The position numbers were made by a program, and so were the translations under genes. Positions 17,387 to 27,777 of a stretch of DNA of 64,000 nucleotides are shown in pieces. How positions within the stretch are numbered: the first letter of the stretch is position 1; every line of letters starts with the position of its first letter. Origin of the DNA: Chimaeribacter coloradensis. Lineage in GTDB: Bacteria > Pseudomonadota > Gammaproteobacteria > Enterobacterales > Enterobacteriaceae. The notes under the pieces were generated by a model. That model was not told the DNA's origin. It saw nothing but the letters and a program-made list of their open reading frames with translations, and searched no databases. Location: NCBI RefSeq assembly GCF_002858715.1, contig NZ_PJZH01000001.1, forward strand, positions 372,001 to 436,000, written 5' to 3'.

Positions 17387-18835
17387 TCAGGCCTGGGGTG
17401 GCAGCACAAAGGCGGCCCCGTCCCTGACCAGCTCACGCGGCAGGGCATTTTTGATCCGGCTGCCGATGCGCTTGGCCAGCCCCACCGGTTGCCCCAGCCA
17501 GGTGAGGATGATCTCCTCTGCGTCCGGTAAAACGTCCGGGTAGAGATCGCGCCCCATAAACCAGCTTTGTGCCTGCTCTGCGTCCAGCTCCAGCGCGGCA
17601 TGGCCTGCGGTGTCCGCCAGCGCCACCACCGCCTCATGCTGCCAGCGGTAGCCTTTCGGGAAGCGTTCCGCCAGCTTCAGGCCGATGCGCGAAAAACGCA
17701 CCTTGCCGAACAGCGGCGTCAGCGCCTGTGGGAACAGCCAGATCTCCTTGTCACGCAGCCACAGCGAATGGGTCGCCGGCAGCGGCAGCCCGGCGGCACG
17801 GGCCGCCTGCGTCACGGCGTCGCGCTCTTTGCCCGGCAGCGGGGAGAAGGGGAACGCGCCCACTTTATAGGTCGGCGCGGGCAGGGAGGCGATGGCGGCG
17901 GTTTTGCGCAGCCGCGCCACAAAGAACCCTTCGCTGTCAAAGAGCTGCGGGAAAACGTGCAGGAAGCCTTCCGGCGTGGCAGCCCGTTGCGCGCCGGGGA
18001 AGAGCCCGTCCAGCGGCTCCACCGTGACCGCCCCGGGGTAGCGCGCCAGCAGCCAGCCACAGACCTCCTGGTTCTCCTGCGCGTTGAGGGTACAGGTGGA
18101 GTAGACCAGCGTACCGCCCGGCTTCAGCGCATGGAACGCGCTGTCGATCAGCTCGCGCTGGGTGGCGGCGATGGAGACGATGCTCTCCGGCGACCAGTTG
18201 CTCATCGCGTCCGGGTCTTTGCGCACCACCCCTTCGCCGGAGCAGGGCGCATCCAGCAGAATGGCGTCGAAGGTTTCCGGCAGCGCTGCGCCGAACACCC
18301 GGCCGTCAAAGTGGGTCAGCGCACTGTTGCTGACGCCGCAGCGGCTGATGTTGGCGTGCAGCACTTTCACCCGGCTGGCCGAGTATTCATTGGCGACGAT
18401 GCCGCCGAGGTTACCCATCCGCGCCGCGATCTGGGTGGTTTTCGACCCGGGGGCGGCGGCCACGTCCAGCACCCGCTCCGGCGGCGCGTTATCGCTGAAC
18501 AGCGCACTGACCGGCAGCATCGAGCTGGCCTCCTGGAGGTAGAACAGCCCGGCCAGGTGCTCCAGCATATTGCCGAGCCGCCGGCTTTCGTCGTCGCTGC
18601 GTTCAATCCAGAACCCCTCGTCGCACCACGGCACCGGTGAGAGCTGCCAGCCGTAGGCGGCGGCACGGGTGACGAAGTCTGCCACGCTGATTTTCAGGGT
18701 ATTGACGCGCAGGCTGGTGCGCAACGGGCGCTGACAGGCCGCGATAAAGTCGTCCATCGCCAGCTCAGCGGGCATGATGGCGCGGGTGGCCGCGAGGAAT
18801 TCAGGCGGCAGGAAAGCAGAGAGGTGTTTAGCCAC
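17387..18835 (-). CDS. rsmF: 16S rRNA (cytosine(1407)-C5)-methyltransferase RsmF
   Basis: The 482-residue protein methylates C1407 of 16S rRNA using S-adenosylmethionine. The Rossmann methyltransferase core carries [16 protein letters not shown] (SAM site), [11 protein letters not shown] (motif IV) and [14 protein letters not shown] (motif VI). The two cysteines of PCS and TCT are the typical release and nucleophile residues of m5C RNA methyltransferases. The C-terminal part matches RsmF ([20 protein letters not shown] and [12 protein letters not shown]). It starts at GTG ([10 protein letters not shown]), with no strong ribosome site visible. Confidence 0.95.
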   Translation of the reverse strand: MAKHLSAFLPPEFLAATRAIMPAELAMDDFIAACQRPLRTSLRVNTLKISVADFVTRAAAYGWQLSPVPWCDEGFWIERSDDESRRLGNMLEHLAGLFYLQEASSMLPVSALFSDNAPPERVLDVAAAPGSKTTQIAARMGNLGGIVANEYSASRVKVLHANISRCGVSNSALTHFDGRVFGAALPETFDAILLDAPCSGEGVVRKDPDAMSNWSPESIVSIAATQRELIDSAFHALKPGGTLVYSTCTLNAQENQEVCGWLLARYPGAVTVEPLDGLFPGAQRAATPEGFLHVFPQLFDSEGFFVARLRKTAAIASLPAPTYKVGAFPFSPLPGKERDAVTQAARAAGLPLPATHSLWLRDKEIWLFPQALTPLFGKVRFSRIGLKLAERFPKGYRWQHEAVVALADTAGHAALELDAEQAQSWFMGRDLYPDVLPDAEEIILTWLGQPVGLAKRIGSRIKNALPRELVRDGAAFVLPPQA

Positions 18836-18932
18836 AGGGGAGGGTCCGCAAGCGCAATAAAAGTGGCGCGCAGTCTAGCACAGCTGCGCTGCCGCGGTGA
18901 AATGGCCGCCGCCGCAGGCTGCGGTAAAAAAG

Positions 18933-18956
18933 AAAAGCAGCCCGCAGGCTGCTTTT
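18933..18956 (-). terminator. terminator after letB
   Basis: AAAAGCAGCC (18933-18942), loop CGCA, GGCTGCTTTT (18947-18956). On the minus strand it is followed by TTCTTTTTT, a good intrinsic terminator that separates letAB from rsmF. Confidence 0.75.
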
Positions 18957-18981
18957 AAGAGTGTGCCGTAGCTGCCCGCGA

Positions 18982-21615
18982 TCAGTTCTGCGGGATGGCG
19001 GTGCCCCACGCCTGCCAGCCTTTCGGCTCCTCACTGTTAAGCAGGAAGTGCTTGCCGGGCAGCGCCTTCGGTGCCAGCGGAATGCTCGGCGGGGTCATAA
19101 AGGCGATGCCGCCGCGGATAAACTGCTGGAAGGTCCCGCTTTTCACCACGCCGCCGGTCAGGCCGAATTGCAGGTTATAGCCGGAGGCCAGCCAGAACAC
19201 TGAGTTGTTGCGCACCAGGTGCTGGTACTTTTTGCTGATGCGCAGTGTGACGTGTACCCGGTCACCCATTGCGCCGAGGTAGAAGCCGGTGACGGTGCCG
19301 ACTTCAATACCGCGGTAAAGGATCGGCGTGCCCACGGAGAGCGAGCCGGTTTCCGCCGCATCCAGCACGATGCCCAGCCCGTCGGTGTAGCGCGAATCGG
19401 TGATGGTGGCTTCCTGCAACTCAAAGACGCGCGCCATATGGCCGCCTGCGCCCGGTTCTACATTGATGTAGGGCTGGATCAGGGTGTCGAGGTTGCTCAC
19501 CCCGGCCGCGGAGATCTCCGGGGAGACAATAGAGAAACGGGTGCCGGTGCGGGCGAAGGTCTGCACATATTCCGGGTAAAGCACCGCTTTGGCGTCCACC
19601 TGGTTACGTTCCGGCGTCAGCTTCAGGGACTCCACCTGGCCGATGTCGATGCCCAGGTAGCGGATCGGCATCCCCGGTGAGAGCTTGCTGGCGTCAAAGG
19701 TGGTCAGGGTGATCTGGCTGCCCACGGCGCGCGCGGCGGTCTCATTGTTGTAAAGCACCCGTTTTACCCCTTTGGTAAAGGTGGCGCCGTCCAGGTTGTC
19801 AAAGCTGATTGCCCCTTTCAGCGCGCGGTTCAGCGGCGATGCCTGCACCGAGAACCCGGCCCCGTTCAGCTGCACTTTCGCGCCGCCCTCCGCCCAGAAG
19901 ATGCTCTTGTCCGTGAGCAGTTTGCGGTACTCCGGCTGGATGTAGACATCCACGTCAAAGGCGTTGGCGCGCGGGCGGATGTCGGTGATTTCGCCGACCT
20001 GGAATTTGCGGTAGAGCACCACCGAGCCGGCCTGCACATCCGGCAGGCTGTCGGCGGTCAGCGTCAGGGTCGGTTTCGGGGTGTCGCCCTGGGTGCCTTC
20101 CTCTGCTTTCTGCTCATCGCTGTAGAGCGGGTAGCGGCCCGCCGGGGCACCTTTCGTGCCCGGCAGGATTTTGATGCCGCCGTCAATCCACTCTGCGGCG
20201 CTGGCCCCGGTGACCTGTAAGCCATCCAGCCCCAGTTTCACATTGACCCGGCTGTTAACCACAAATTTACTGTCCTGATGGATAAGGTGGCGGTATTCGG
20301 GTCTGACCCCCACTTTAAACAGGATACCGGCATCGGTGAGGTCACGCGTCAGTACCTGGCCGACATTGATGCCGTAGAGGATCAGCGGCTGGCCGGGGTT
20401 AATGCCGTATGTCTGCGGGGCGAGCAGCGCCAGCGTCAGCACGTCCGGCTGCTGCAGCAGTTTCAGGCTGCTGTCGAGCACCGTGAAGTGATCCTGCCGG
20501 TCACCGTCGCCCGGGATCAGCTCCAGCGTGCTGCCGGTGAGCAGGGCGCTGAGGCGGGTATCGTTCAGGCTGAGTTTCGGGCTGTTCAGCTCGATGCGGG
20601 TGTTGCTGCGCATCAGCTCCACCACCGACGGGTCTACCGTCAGTTCACCGGTGACCTTGCCGCCCTTGTTCAGCGTCACTGCCGTCAGGGTACCGACCTG
20701 TAACCCCTGGTAGATCAGCGGTGTGTGGCCGGCATTTAGGCCGTCGCCTGAGGGCAGGTCGAGTTTGATCAGCACCCCGCGCTGGCTGTGGGCCAGATCG
20801 GGGTAGAGCGGGTAGGTCTGCTCCGGGGTGGCCTGGGTGCCGCCGGTGGGCGAGTCAAAGGCGATCGCGCCGTTGACCAGCGCCGCCAGGCTCTCCATCT
20901 TCACCGACGCGCCCTGGAGGCTGAAATCCCCCTGGAAGCCGGAAACGTTCCAGAAGCGGCTGTCACGCTTCACCAGGTTGGCGAAGCGGCGGTCGATCAG
21001 CACGTCAATCGTTACCCCTTCTTTGCCGGGCGCGATGTCGTAGTCATAGACCTTGCCGACCGGGATCTTGCGGTAGTAGACCAGCGACCCGGTATTCAGG
21101 GAGCCGAGATCCGCCGCGCGCAGGTGCACCATCAGCTCGCCGGTGTTCAGGCGGAATTTGGGCTGGGTATCCAGGGCGGTGAACTGGGTTTTCGGCTCGC
21201 CCGGGCCGGGCATCATGCCGATGTAGTTGCCGCCGACCAGCGCATCCAGCCCCGAGACCCCGGCCAGCGAGGCTTTGGGCGTCACCAGCCAGAACTGGGT
21301 GCCGTCACGCAGCGCATCTTCCAGCTCACTGCGGATGCTCACTTTGACCAGGATGCTGTGCAGATCCTTGCTGAGGCTGATTGTCTGCACGGTGCCGACA
21401 TCCACCCCCTGATAACGCACCGGGGTGCGGCCGGCGACGATGCCCGCCGCAGACTGGAAGGAGATGGTGACGGTGGTGCCGCGCTCCTGATAGTTGCTCC
21501 AGATAAGCCACCCGGCAATGATCAGGGCAATAAAGGGCAGTAACCAGAACGGTGAGATCCGGCGCTTGTTTTTTACCCGCGCCTCAGTCGGTGTAGTCGG
21601 CGTTTCGTGTTGCAT
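18982..21615 (-). CDS. letB: LetB (YebT), seven-MCE-domain lipid transport tunnel protein
   Basis: The 877-residue protein has one N-terminal membrane anchor ([20 protein letters not shown]) and seven MCE domains, recognisable by repeats such as [35 protein letters not shown] and [16 protein letters not shown]. In E. coli, LetB hexamers stack these domains into a tunnel carrying phospholipids between inner and outer membranes. I chose Met at 21615 (spaced from GGGA) over 21621; it gives the E. coli length. The gene overlaps the end of letA, showing translational coupling. Confidence 0.96.
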   Translation of the reverse strand: MQHETPTTPTEARVKNKRRISPFWLLPFIALIIAGWLIWSNYQERGTTVTISFQSAAGIVAGRTPVRYQGVDVGTVQTISLSKDLHSILVKVSIRSELEDALRDGTQFWLVTPKASLAGVSGLDALVGGNYIGMMPGPGEPKTQFTALDTQPKFRLNTGELMVHLRAADLGSLNTGSLVYYRKIPVGKVYDYDIAPGKEGVTIDVLIDRRFANLVKRDSRFWNVSGFQGDFSLQGASVKMESLAALVNGAIAFDSPTGGTQATPEQTYPLYPDLAHSQRGVLIKLDLPSGDGLNAGHTPLIYQGLQVGTLTAVTLNKGGKVTGELTVDPSVVELMRSNTRIELNSPKLSLNDTRLSALLTGSTLELIPGDGDRQDHFTVLDSSLKLLQQPDVLTLALLAPQTYGINPGQPLILYGINVGQVLTRDLTDAGILFKVGVRPEYRHLIHQDSKFVVNSRVNVKLGLDGLQVTGASAAEWIDGGIKILPGTKGAPAGRYPLYSDEQKAEEGTQGDTPKPTLTLTADSLPDVQAGSVVLYRKFQVGEITDIRPRANAFDVDVYIQPEYRKLLTDKSIFWAEGGAKVQLNGAGFSVQASPLNRALKGAISFDNLDGATFTKGVKRVLYNNETAARAVGSQITLTTFDASKLSPGMPIRYLGIDIGQVESLKLTPERNQVDAKAVLYPEYVQTFARTGTRFSIVSPEISAAGVSNLDTLIQPYINVEPGAGGHMARVFELQEATITDSRYTDGLGIVLDAAETGSLSVGTPILYRGIEVGTVTGFYLGAMGDRVHVTLRISKKYQHLVRNNSVFWLASGYNLQFGLTGGVVKSGTFQQFIRGGIAFMTPPSIPLAPKALPGKHFLLNSEEPKGWQAWGTAIPQN

Positions 21616-22831
21616 GTGCATCCCAAATCAAACGGCTATCCAGCCAGTGTACGGCCAGGATAGTTAAGAACACCGCGCTGCCGAAATAGAAGGCAGCCGG
21701 CCCCATGGTAAACGAGAGCAGCTGATCGCGGTTGATCAGCGACATCATCAGCGCTATCACAAACAGGTCGAGCATCGACCAGCGGCCAATCCAGGTCACC
21801 AGCCGCAACAGCCGGATACGGGTTTTCAGGCTGTGCTGGGTACGGAAATGGATGCTGAGCAGCAGCACCAGCAGCACAATGACCTTGGTAAAGGGCACCA
21901 GCACACTGGCGATGAAGACGATACCGGCAATCGGGATATTGCCGGAGGTGGCGAGGGAGACCACGCCGGAGAAGATGGTGTCGTCCATCCGCTGGCCGTT
22001 GGCATAGATGACGGAGATCGGCAGCAGGTTGGCCGGCAGCAGGAAAATCATCGCGGCCAGCAGCGCCGCCCAGCTTTTTTGCAGGCTGTGGCGGCGGCGC
22101 GGGCGCATCGGCACGTGGCAGCGCGGGCAGCGGCCGCGGGCGTCCGGGTGGCCGGTGAATTTGCACGGCAGGCAGAGGCGCAGGCTGTCGGGCGTGCCCG
22201 GCGGCTGCGGCTGCGGGTAGAGGCGCGCCCACAACTGCTCCACGTTCAGGTGGATCAGCAGCAGGATCGTCAGCAGCATCACCGCGAGATAGGCGGCCAG
22301 CGCAGGACCCGGCGTGATGTCGGCATACTCTTTGACCTTGATGCAGGCCACGCCCATGCCCACCAGGTAGATGTCGAGCATCACCCACTCTTTCAGCCGG
22401 TCCAGCATCAGCAGCACCGGCCGCAGGTTCATGCCGAGCCGCCGCCCGATATAAAGGTAGAGCAGGGAGAGCACCAGCGTCAGCGGCGCGCCCACGGCAC
22501 AGAACAGCACCATGCTGCCGGTAAGCGGCGAGCCCTGGTCGGTCATCAGCATGACCCCCTCCAGCAGCGAGGCATCGATGCGGGTGCCGAGCAGGCGGAT
22601 GCTGATTAGCGGTTCGCTGAAGGCAAAGGGCATCAGCAGCAGGGCGGTCACGGCCACGATCGCCAGGCGCGTCAGCGACCAGTCGCGCCCTTTCTCTACC
22701 CGGGCATTGCAGCGCGGGCAGTAGGCGGACTCCGTGCCCCGCAAGGGGGGCAGGGTAAACAGCATGTCGCATTCGCTGCAACGCTGGTAACGGGCCTGTG
22801 GCAACGGGCCGGAGAGTGTCTCTATTTTCAT
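21584..22831 (-). CDS. letA: LetA (YebS), PqiA-family inner membrane protein
   Basis: The 415-residue integral membrane protein partners LetB in lipid trafficking. Two zinc ribbons are visible: C18xxC21...C38xxC41 at the N-terminus and LCLPCKF...GRCPRCHVP in the middle. Each precedes a block of about four membrane helices, as in PqiA. It overlaps letB by more than 30 bases. Promoter elements in the 358-base gap to msrC are not obvious. Confidence 0.95.
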   Translation of the reverse strand: MKIETLSGPLPQARYQRCSECDMLFTLPPLRGTESAYCPRCNARVEKGRDWSLTRLAIVAVTALLLMPFAFSEPLISIRLLGTRIDASLLEGVMLMTDQGSPLTGSMVLFCAVGAPLTLVLSLLYLYIGRRLGMNLRPVLLMLDRLKEWVMLDIYLVGMGVACIKVKEYADITPGPALAAYLAVMLLTILLLIHLNVEQLWARLYPQPQPPGTPDSLRLCLPCKFTGHPDARGRCPRCHVPMRPRRRHSLQKSWAALLAAMIFLLPANLLPISVIYANGQRMDDTIFSGVVSLATSGNIPIAGIVFIASVLVPFTKVIVLLVLLLSIHFRTQHSLKTRIRLLRLVTWIGRWSMLDLFVIALMMSLINRDQLLSFTMGPAAFYFGSAVFLTILAVHWLDSRLIWDAHATRNADYTD

Positions 22832-23189
22832 GATCCCGGACTCGGCAGAAGGTGCGTAAACAGCCTGTAAGGGGTCTGTGCCACCTGGTTACAAAAAAAT
22901 GTGCGTTCCCTGCGCGTTATCTGGGGCACAATCCGCACCCGGCGGTACCGGCCGGAGGGGACAATCGTTTTTTGATGCACATCTGGATACTTAGCGTAGC
23001 GTGAAATGGGGATGCGGTCAGGCATGGCTCAGATAAATCCGACGACTTTCTGCGGCCAACATACCCCGGCACAGGGGGTTTTGTGAAGTAACCTCCGATT
23101 AACCTTGTGACGATACGCATTTAATGCTTATTTTATAGGGGCTAAGCGCCGTGCCGCGCTGATTACCCCACAGATTCTATGGTCATAAC
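22832..23189. promoter_or_regulatory. divergent letA / msrC intergenic region
   Basis: These 358 bases hold no gene I can support. They must carry the promoters of the letAB operon (leftward) and msrC (rightward). TTATTTTATAGGGG near 23131-23144 resembles a -10 region for msrC, but I see no matching -35. Small ORFs here lack coding character. Confidence 0.35.
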
Positions 23190-23690
23190 ATGAATAAAAC
23201 TGAATTCTACGCGGAATTAAAACGTGATATGGGCGCGCTGCTGGCCGGCGAAACCAATTTTATCGCCACACTGGCCAACGCCAGTGCGCTGCTGTATGAG
23301 CGCCTTGAGGGTGTGAACTGGGCGGGCTTCTATCTGATGGACGGTAAGACCCTGGTGCTGGGGCCGTTCCAGGGGAAAATCGCCTGCGTGCGCATCCCGG
23401 TCGGCAAAGGTGTGTGCGGCACGGCCGTGGCGCAAGGCGCTGTCCAGCGCGTGGGTGACGTCCACGCCTTCCCGGGCCACATCGCCTGTGATGCCGCCAG
23501 CAATGCAGAAATTGTGTTGCCGCTGCGGGTCAACGGGCAGGTCATCGGGGTGCTGGATATCGACAGCACCGTATACCAACGCTTCGATCAGGAGGATGAA
23601 ACCGGCCTGATCGCGGTGGTTGAGGGGCTTTGCGCGCAACTGGAACAGTGCGACGCGGCAAAATATGTCCTCCTTTCTCACGATGATTAA
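23190..23690 (+). CDS. msrC: free methionine (R)-S-oxide reductase (GAF domain)
   Basis: The 166-residue cytoplasmic enzyme reduces free methionine-R-sulfoxide. It is a single GAF domain with the three functional cysteines C66, C76 and C100 (IACVRIP, GVCGTAV, HIACDAASNAE). Their spacing equals C84/C94/C118 of E. coli MsrC. It stands directly upstream of proQ, as in E. coli. Confidence 0.95.
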   Translation: MNKTEFYAELKRDMGALLAGETNFIATLANASALLYERLEGVNWAGFYLMDGKTLVLGPFQGKIACVRIPVGKGVCGTAVAQGAVQRVGDVHAFPGHIACDAASNAEIVLPLRVNGQVIGVLDIDSTVYQRFDQEDETGLIAVVEGLCAQLEQCDAAKYVLLSHDD

Positions 23691-23698
23691 CGGATAAC

Positions 23699-23727
23699 GT
23701 GGCATTTACTGATGGCGTCATTATAAT
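23699..23727 (+). promoter_or_regulatory. probable proQ promoter
   Basis: GTGGCA (23699-23704), a 17-base spacer and a perfect TATAAT (23722-23727) lie 54 bases before the proQ start. Confidence 0.6.
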
Positions 23728-23781
23728 GGCGCCTGTTCATGCCTGCGCCGGTTGGCAAACCCGTTGTAATCAGGAAATTTC

Positions 23782-24495
23782 ATGGAAAATCAACCTAAGT
23801 TGAACAGCAGTAAAGAAGTCATCGCCTATCTGGCTGAGCGGTTCCCGCTCTGTTTCACCGCCGAAGGCGAAGCGCGTCCGTTAAAGATCGGCATTTTTCA
23901 GGATCTTGTGGAGCGCGTCCAGGCTGAGGAGAACCTCAGCAAAACGCAATTGCGTTCCGCCCTGCGCCTCTATACCTCAAGCTGGCGTTACCTGTATGGC
24001 GTTAAAGTCGGTGCCCAGCGCGTCGATTTAGACGGCAACCCATGCGGCGAGCTTGAAGAGCAGCATGTTGAACATGCGCGTAAGCAGCTGGAAGAGGCGA
24101 AAGCCCGCGTCCAGGCGCAACGTGCCGAACAGCAGGCCAAGCGCCGCGAAGCGGCCGCCGCCAACGGGGATGCCCCGGAAGCTGCACGCCGCCCACGTCC
24201 GGCGGGTAAAAAACCTGCGCCGCGCCGTGAAAACGGTGCTGCCCAGGAGGCCCGCAAGCCGCGCCCACCACGTCCGCAACAGGCGAAAGCGCCTCGCGCT
24301 GAACGTGAGGAGAGCCCGGCACGTCTGGTGCCCGTCACCGACATCTCAAAACTGCAGATTGGCCAAGAGATCAAAGTCCGGGCCGGTAAGAGCGCGATGG
24401 ATGCCACCGTATTGGAAATTGCCAAAGACGGTGTCCGTGTGCAGCTCTCCTCCGGTCTGGCGATGATCGTGCGCGCAGAACACTTGCAGTTCTGA
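23782..24495 (+). CDS. proQ: RNA chaperone ProQ
   Basis: The 237-residue protein is a global sRNA- and mRNA-binding protein. An N-terminal FinO/ProQ domain (about 1-120; [36 protein letters not shown]) is followed by a basic Ala/Arg/Pro-rich linker (about 125-180) and a C-terminal Tudor/KOW-like domain ([28 protein letters not shown] in parts). Order msrC-proQ-prc is that of E. coli. The 19-base gap to prc suggests co-transcription. Confidence 0.96.
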   Translation: MENQPKLNSSKEVIAYLAERFPLCFTAEGEARPLKIGIFQDLVERVQAEENLSKTQLRSALRLYTSSWRYLYGVKVGAQRVDLDGNPCGELEEQHVEHARKQLEEAKARVQAQRAEQQAKRREAAAANGDAPEAARRPRPAGKKPAPRRENGAAQEARKPRPPRPQQAKAPRAEREESPARLVPVTDISKLQIGQEIKVRAGKSAMDATVLEIAKDGVRVQLSSGLAMIVRAEHLQF

Positions 24496-24514
24496 TACGG
24501 AGGCCAACCCAGGC

Positions 24515-26554
24515 ATGAACAAATTTGTCAGAGTTACCGCCATTGCGGCGGGCCTGTTTCTGGCGGGCGCAAGCTTCGCCAATGAGGCCCCCGTCACCCT
24601 TGAGACGCTGCCTCAGCTCCAGCAGGAGCCGCAGGACGCCACCGTCAGCGAACGTGTGACGGCGCGTTTCACCCGTTCCCATTACCGTCAGTTTGACCTT
24701 GATGAGAACTTCTCCGCAAAAATCTTCGATCGCTACCTCAATATGCTGGACTTCAACCACAACGTGTTGATGGCCGCCGATGTGGCGCAGTTTGCGGATA
24801 AAAAAACCAGCCTGGGCGAGGAGCTGAAAACCGGCAAGCTCGATACCGCCTATGCCCTGTTCAACCTGGCGCAGAAACGCCGGTTTGAACGCTTCCAATA
24901 TGCGTTGACGGTGCTGGCCAGACCGATGGACTTTACCGGCAACGACACCATTGACCTTGACCGCAGCAAAGCGCCGTGGCCTAAGGACATCAATGAGCTG
25001 AACAGCCTGTGGGACGCCAAAGTCAAATATGACGAGCTGAACCTCAGGCTGACCGGCAAAGATGAGAAAGAGATCCGCGAGGTGCTCAGCAAACGCTACC
25101 ACTTCGCCATCAAACGCCTGGCGCAGAGCAACAGCGAGGATGTGTTCCAGCTGATCATGAACGCCTTCGCGCATGAGATTGATCCGCACACCAACTACCT
25201 CTCCCCGCGCAACACCGAGCAGTTCAATACCGAGATGAGCCTCTCCCTGGAGGGGATCGGTGCGGTGCTGCAGCAGGATGATGACTACACCATGATTAAC
25301 TCCATGGTGCCGGGCGGCCCGGCGGCGAAAAGCAAAAACATCACCGTGGGCGACCGCATCGTGGGCGTAGGCCAGAGCGGCAAACCGATGGTGGATGTGA
25401 TTGGCTGGCGTCTGGATGATGTGGTCGCGCTGATCAAAGGGCCGAAGGGCAGTAAAGTGCGCCTGGAAGTGTTGCCGGCCGGGAAGGGCACCAAAACCCG
25501 TACCGTGACGCTGACGCGTGAGCGCATCCGTCTGGAAGACCGCGCCGTGAAGATGACGGTGAAAACCTTCGGCAAGCAGAAAGTGGCGGTGATGGATATC
25601 CCGGGCTTCTACGTGGGCCTGACGGATGACGTCAAAGTGCAGCTGCAGAAGATGGAAAAACAGCACGTCAACAGCCTGGTGATCGACCTGCGGACCAACG
25701 GCGGCGGCGCGCTGACCGAGGCGGTGTCGCTCTCCGGCCTGTTTATCCCGAGCGGCCCGGTGGTGCAGGTGCGGGACAACAACGGCAAGGTGCGTGAAGA
25801 CAGCGACACTGACGGCGTGGTCTACTACAAAGGGCCGCTGGTGGTGCTGGTTGACCGCTTCAGCGCCTCGGCGTCTGAGATCTTTGCGGCCGCCATGCAG
25901 GATTACGGCCGTGCGCTGATTGTCGGTGAGCCGACCTTCGGTAAAGGCACCGTGCAGCAGTACCGCTCCCTGAACCGTATCTACGACCAGATGCTGCGCC
26001 CTGAGTGGCCGGCGCTGGGCTCGGTGCAGTACACCATCCAGAAGTTCTATCGCGTTAACGGTGGCAGTACCCAGCGTAAAGGGGTCACGCCGGATATCCT
26101 GATGCCGACCGGCGTCGAAGCGGCGGAAACCGGCGAGGCGTTCGAAGATAACGCCCTGCCGTGGGACAGCATTAATGCGGCTACCTACAGCAAAACCGGC
26201 GACATGAAACCCTTTGTGCCGGAACTGCTGAAAACGCATGCGGCCCGCATCGCCAACGATCCGGAGTTCCAGAGCATCGCGCAGGACATTGAGAAGTACA
26301 AGGCGACCAAAGATAAGCGTGACATCGTGTCACTCAATTTTGCCCAGCGCGAAAAAGAGAACCATGATGATGACGCCATCCGCCTGAACCGGATCAATGA
26401 ACGTTTCAAACGCGAAGGCAAAAAGCCGCTGAAATCTCTCGACGATCTGCCGAAAGATTACCAGCAGCCGGACCCCTACCTGGATGAGACGGCGCACATC
26501 GCGCTGGATCTCTCCCAGGCGGAATCTACCGAGGGGAATGCGGCGGCGAAATAA
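24515..26554 (+). CDS. prc: carboxy-terminal processing protease Prc (Tsp)
   Basis: The 679-residue periplasmic S41 protease cleaves the lipoprotein MepS, penicillin-binding protein 3 precursor and tagged proteins. It has a signal peptide (ends ASFA-NE), an N-terminal helical domain, a PDZ domain (about 240-330) and a Ser-Lys catalytic core: S452 in FSASASEIF and K477 in FGKG, the same numbering as E. coli. A terminator follows directly. Confidence 0.96.
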   Translation: MNKFVRVTAIAAGLFLAGASFANEAPVTLETLPQLQQEPQDATVSERVTARFTRSHYRQFDLDENFSAKIFDRYLNMLDFNHNVLMAADVAQFADKKTSLGEELKTGKLDTAYALFNLAQKRRFERFQYALTVLARPMDFTGNDTIDLDRSKAPWPKDINELNSLWDAKVKYDELNLRLTGKDEKEIREVLSKRYHFAIKRLAQSNSEDVFQLIMNAFAHEIDPHTNYLSPRNTEQFNTEMSLSLEGIGAVLQQDDDYTMINSMVPGGPAAKSKNITVGDRIVGVGQSGKPMVDVIGWRLDDVVALIKGPKGSKVRLEVLPAGKGTKTRTVTLTRERIRLEDRAVKMTVKTFGKQKVAVMDIPGFYVGLTDDVKVQLQKMEKQHVNSLVIDLRTNGGGALTEAVSLSGLFIPSGPVVQVRDNNGKVREDSDTDGVVYYKGPLVVLVDRFSASASEIFAAAMQDYGRALIVGEPTFGKGTVQQYRSLNRIYDQMLRPEWPALGSVQYTIQKFYRVNGGSTQRKGVTPDILMPTGVEAAETGEAFEDNALPWDSINAATYSKTGDMKPFVPELLKTHAARIANDPEFQSIAQDIEKYKATKDKRDIVSLNFAQREKENHDDDAIRLNRINERFKREGKKPLKSLDDLPKDYQQPDPYLDETAHIALDLSQAESTEGNAAAK

Positions 26555-26572
26555 GCGGCCCATCCTGAAAAA

Positions 26573-26597
26573 AGCGCACTCCGGTGCGCTTTTTTTA
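26573..26597 (+). terminator. terminator after prc
   Basis: AGCGCAC (26573-26579), loop TCCG, GTGCGCT (26584-26590), then an unbroken T run to 26597. Confidence 0.88.
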
Positions 26598-26691
26598 TGC
26601 CTGCGGAAGGGGCCGGTGCGCACCTTTTAACCATCTGGCTGGCCTGTTTTGGTTAAGTCTCCTCACAATGCGAGACAGATCGCTGCATTTT

Positions 26692-26757
26692 GTAAAGTTT
26701 TGTGATTTTAGCAGCTTAAGCGCACCTATCCCTTGAAACCTCCCGCCAAGACCATAC
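26692..26757 (+). promoter_or_regulatory. htpX control region: heat-shock (sigma-32) promoter and CpxR-like site
   Basis: CTTGAAA (26732-26738), 13 bases, then CCATAC (26752-26757) matches the sigma-32 pattern. GTAAA-5-GTGAT (26692-26706) resembles the CpxR box GTAAA-N5-GTAAA. E. coli htpX is known to be under both controls; here the sites are inferred from sequence. Confidence 0.6.
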
Positions 26758-26813
26758 GATCACAAGGCAGGCATGTTGCCTGCATGAACTAACAATGAGG
26801 AAGTGACCATTTT

Positions 26814-27695
26814 ATGATGCGTATAGCGTTATTCCTGCTGACCAACCTGGCGGTGATGGTGGTCTTCGGGCTGGTACTCAGCCTGACAGGGATCCAATCA
26901 AGCAGTGTCATGGGGTTAATGATCATGGCCGGGCTGTTTGGTTTTGGCGGCGCATTGGTTTCGCTGCTGATGTCCAAATGGATGGCGCTGCGTTCGGTCG
27001 GCGGCGAAGTGATTGAACAACCCCGTAATGCTACCGAGCGCTGGCTGCTCGACACCATCCGCGTGCAGTCACAGCAGGCGGGCATCGCCATGCCGCAGGT
27101 AGCGATCTACCACGCCGCGGACATCAACGCCTTTGCTACCGGTGCGCGCCGTGATGCGTCGCTGGTGGCGGTAAGTACCGGCCTGTTGCAGAACATGAGC
27201 CAGGCGGAAGCCGAAGCGGTGCTGGCCCATGAAATCAGCCACATCGCCAATGGCGATATGGTGACCATGACCCTGATCCAGGGGGTGGTGAACACCTTCG
27301 TGATCTTCATCTCGCGCCTGCTGGCGCAGGTGGCAGCCGGTTTCCTCGGCGGCAACCGGGAGGAAGAGGGCGGCAGCAACGGCAACCCGTTGATCTATTT
27401 TGCGGTCGCGACCGTGCTGGAGCTGGTGTTCGGTATTCTGGCCAGCATCATCACCATGTGGTTCTCGCGCCACCGTGAATTCCACGCTGACGCCGGTTCT
27501 GCGAAGCTGGTCGGGCGTGACAAGATGATCGCCGCCTTGCAGCGGCTGAAAACCAGCCACGAGCCGCAGGAAGCGGGCAGCCTGATGGCGTTCTGCATTA
27601 ACGGTAAGAATAAATCACTCAGCGAGCTGTTTATGTCTCACCCGCCGCTGGATAAGCGCATTGAAGCGCTGCGCAGCGGCCAGTACCTGAACTGA
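26814..27695 (+). CDS. htpX: inner-membrane zinc metalloprotease HtpX
   Basis: The 293-residue M48 protease helps degrade misfolded membrane proteins. It has two N-terminal membrane helices, the zinc motif H139-E-I-S-H143 ([11 protein letters not shown]), a further hydrophobic region near 160-215, and the Glu ligand region [15 protein letters not shown]. It is almost identical to E. coli HtpX along its full length. A heat-shock promoter lies upstream. Confidence 0.97.
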   Translation: MMRIALFLLTNLAVMVVFGLVLSLTGIQSSSVMGLMIMAGLFGFGGALVSLLMSKWMALRSVGGEVIEQPRNATERWLLDTIRVQSQQAGIAMPQVAIYHAADINAFATGARRDASLVAVSTGLLQNMSQAEAEAVLAHEISHIANGDMVTMTLIQGVVNTFVIFISRLLAQVAAGFLGGNREEEGGSNGNPLIYFAVATVLELVFGILASIITMWFSRHREFHADAGSAKLVGRDKMIAALQRLKTSHEPQEAGSLMAFCINGKNKSLSELFMSHPPLDKRIEALRSGQYLN

Positions 27696-27714
27696 CCGTA
27701 ACCGGATAATAAAA

Positions 27715-27742
27715 AGCCCCGCCAGTGTGCGGGGCTTTTTTT
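27715..27742. terminator. bidirectional terminator between htpX and yebQ
   Basis: AGCCCCGC (27715-27722), loop CAGTGT, GCGGGGCT (27729-27736), with T run to the right and A run to the left, so it can serve both converging genes. Confidence 0.88.
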
Positions 27743-27777
27743 GCCTTCATTTTTAGGCCTTCAACAGGAGACCGGCG

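Noticed and set aside
24371-26239. 622-codon minus-strand frame opposite prc
   Set aside because: prc is intact with catalytic Ser and Lys; the antisense frame is rich in His, Arg and Val and has no recognisable motif.
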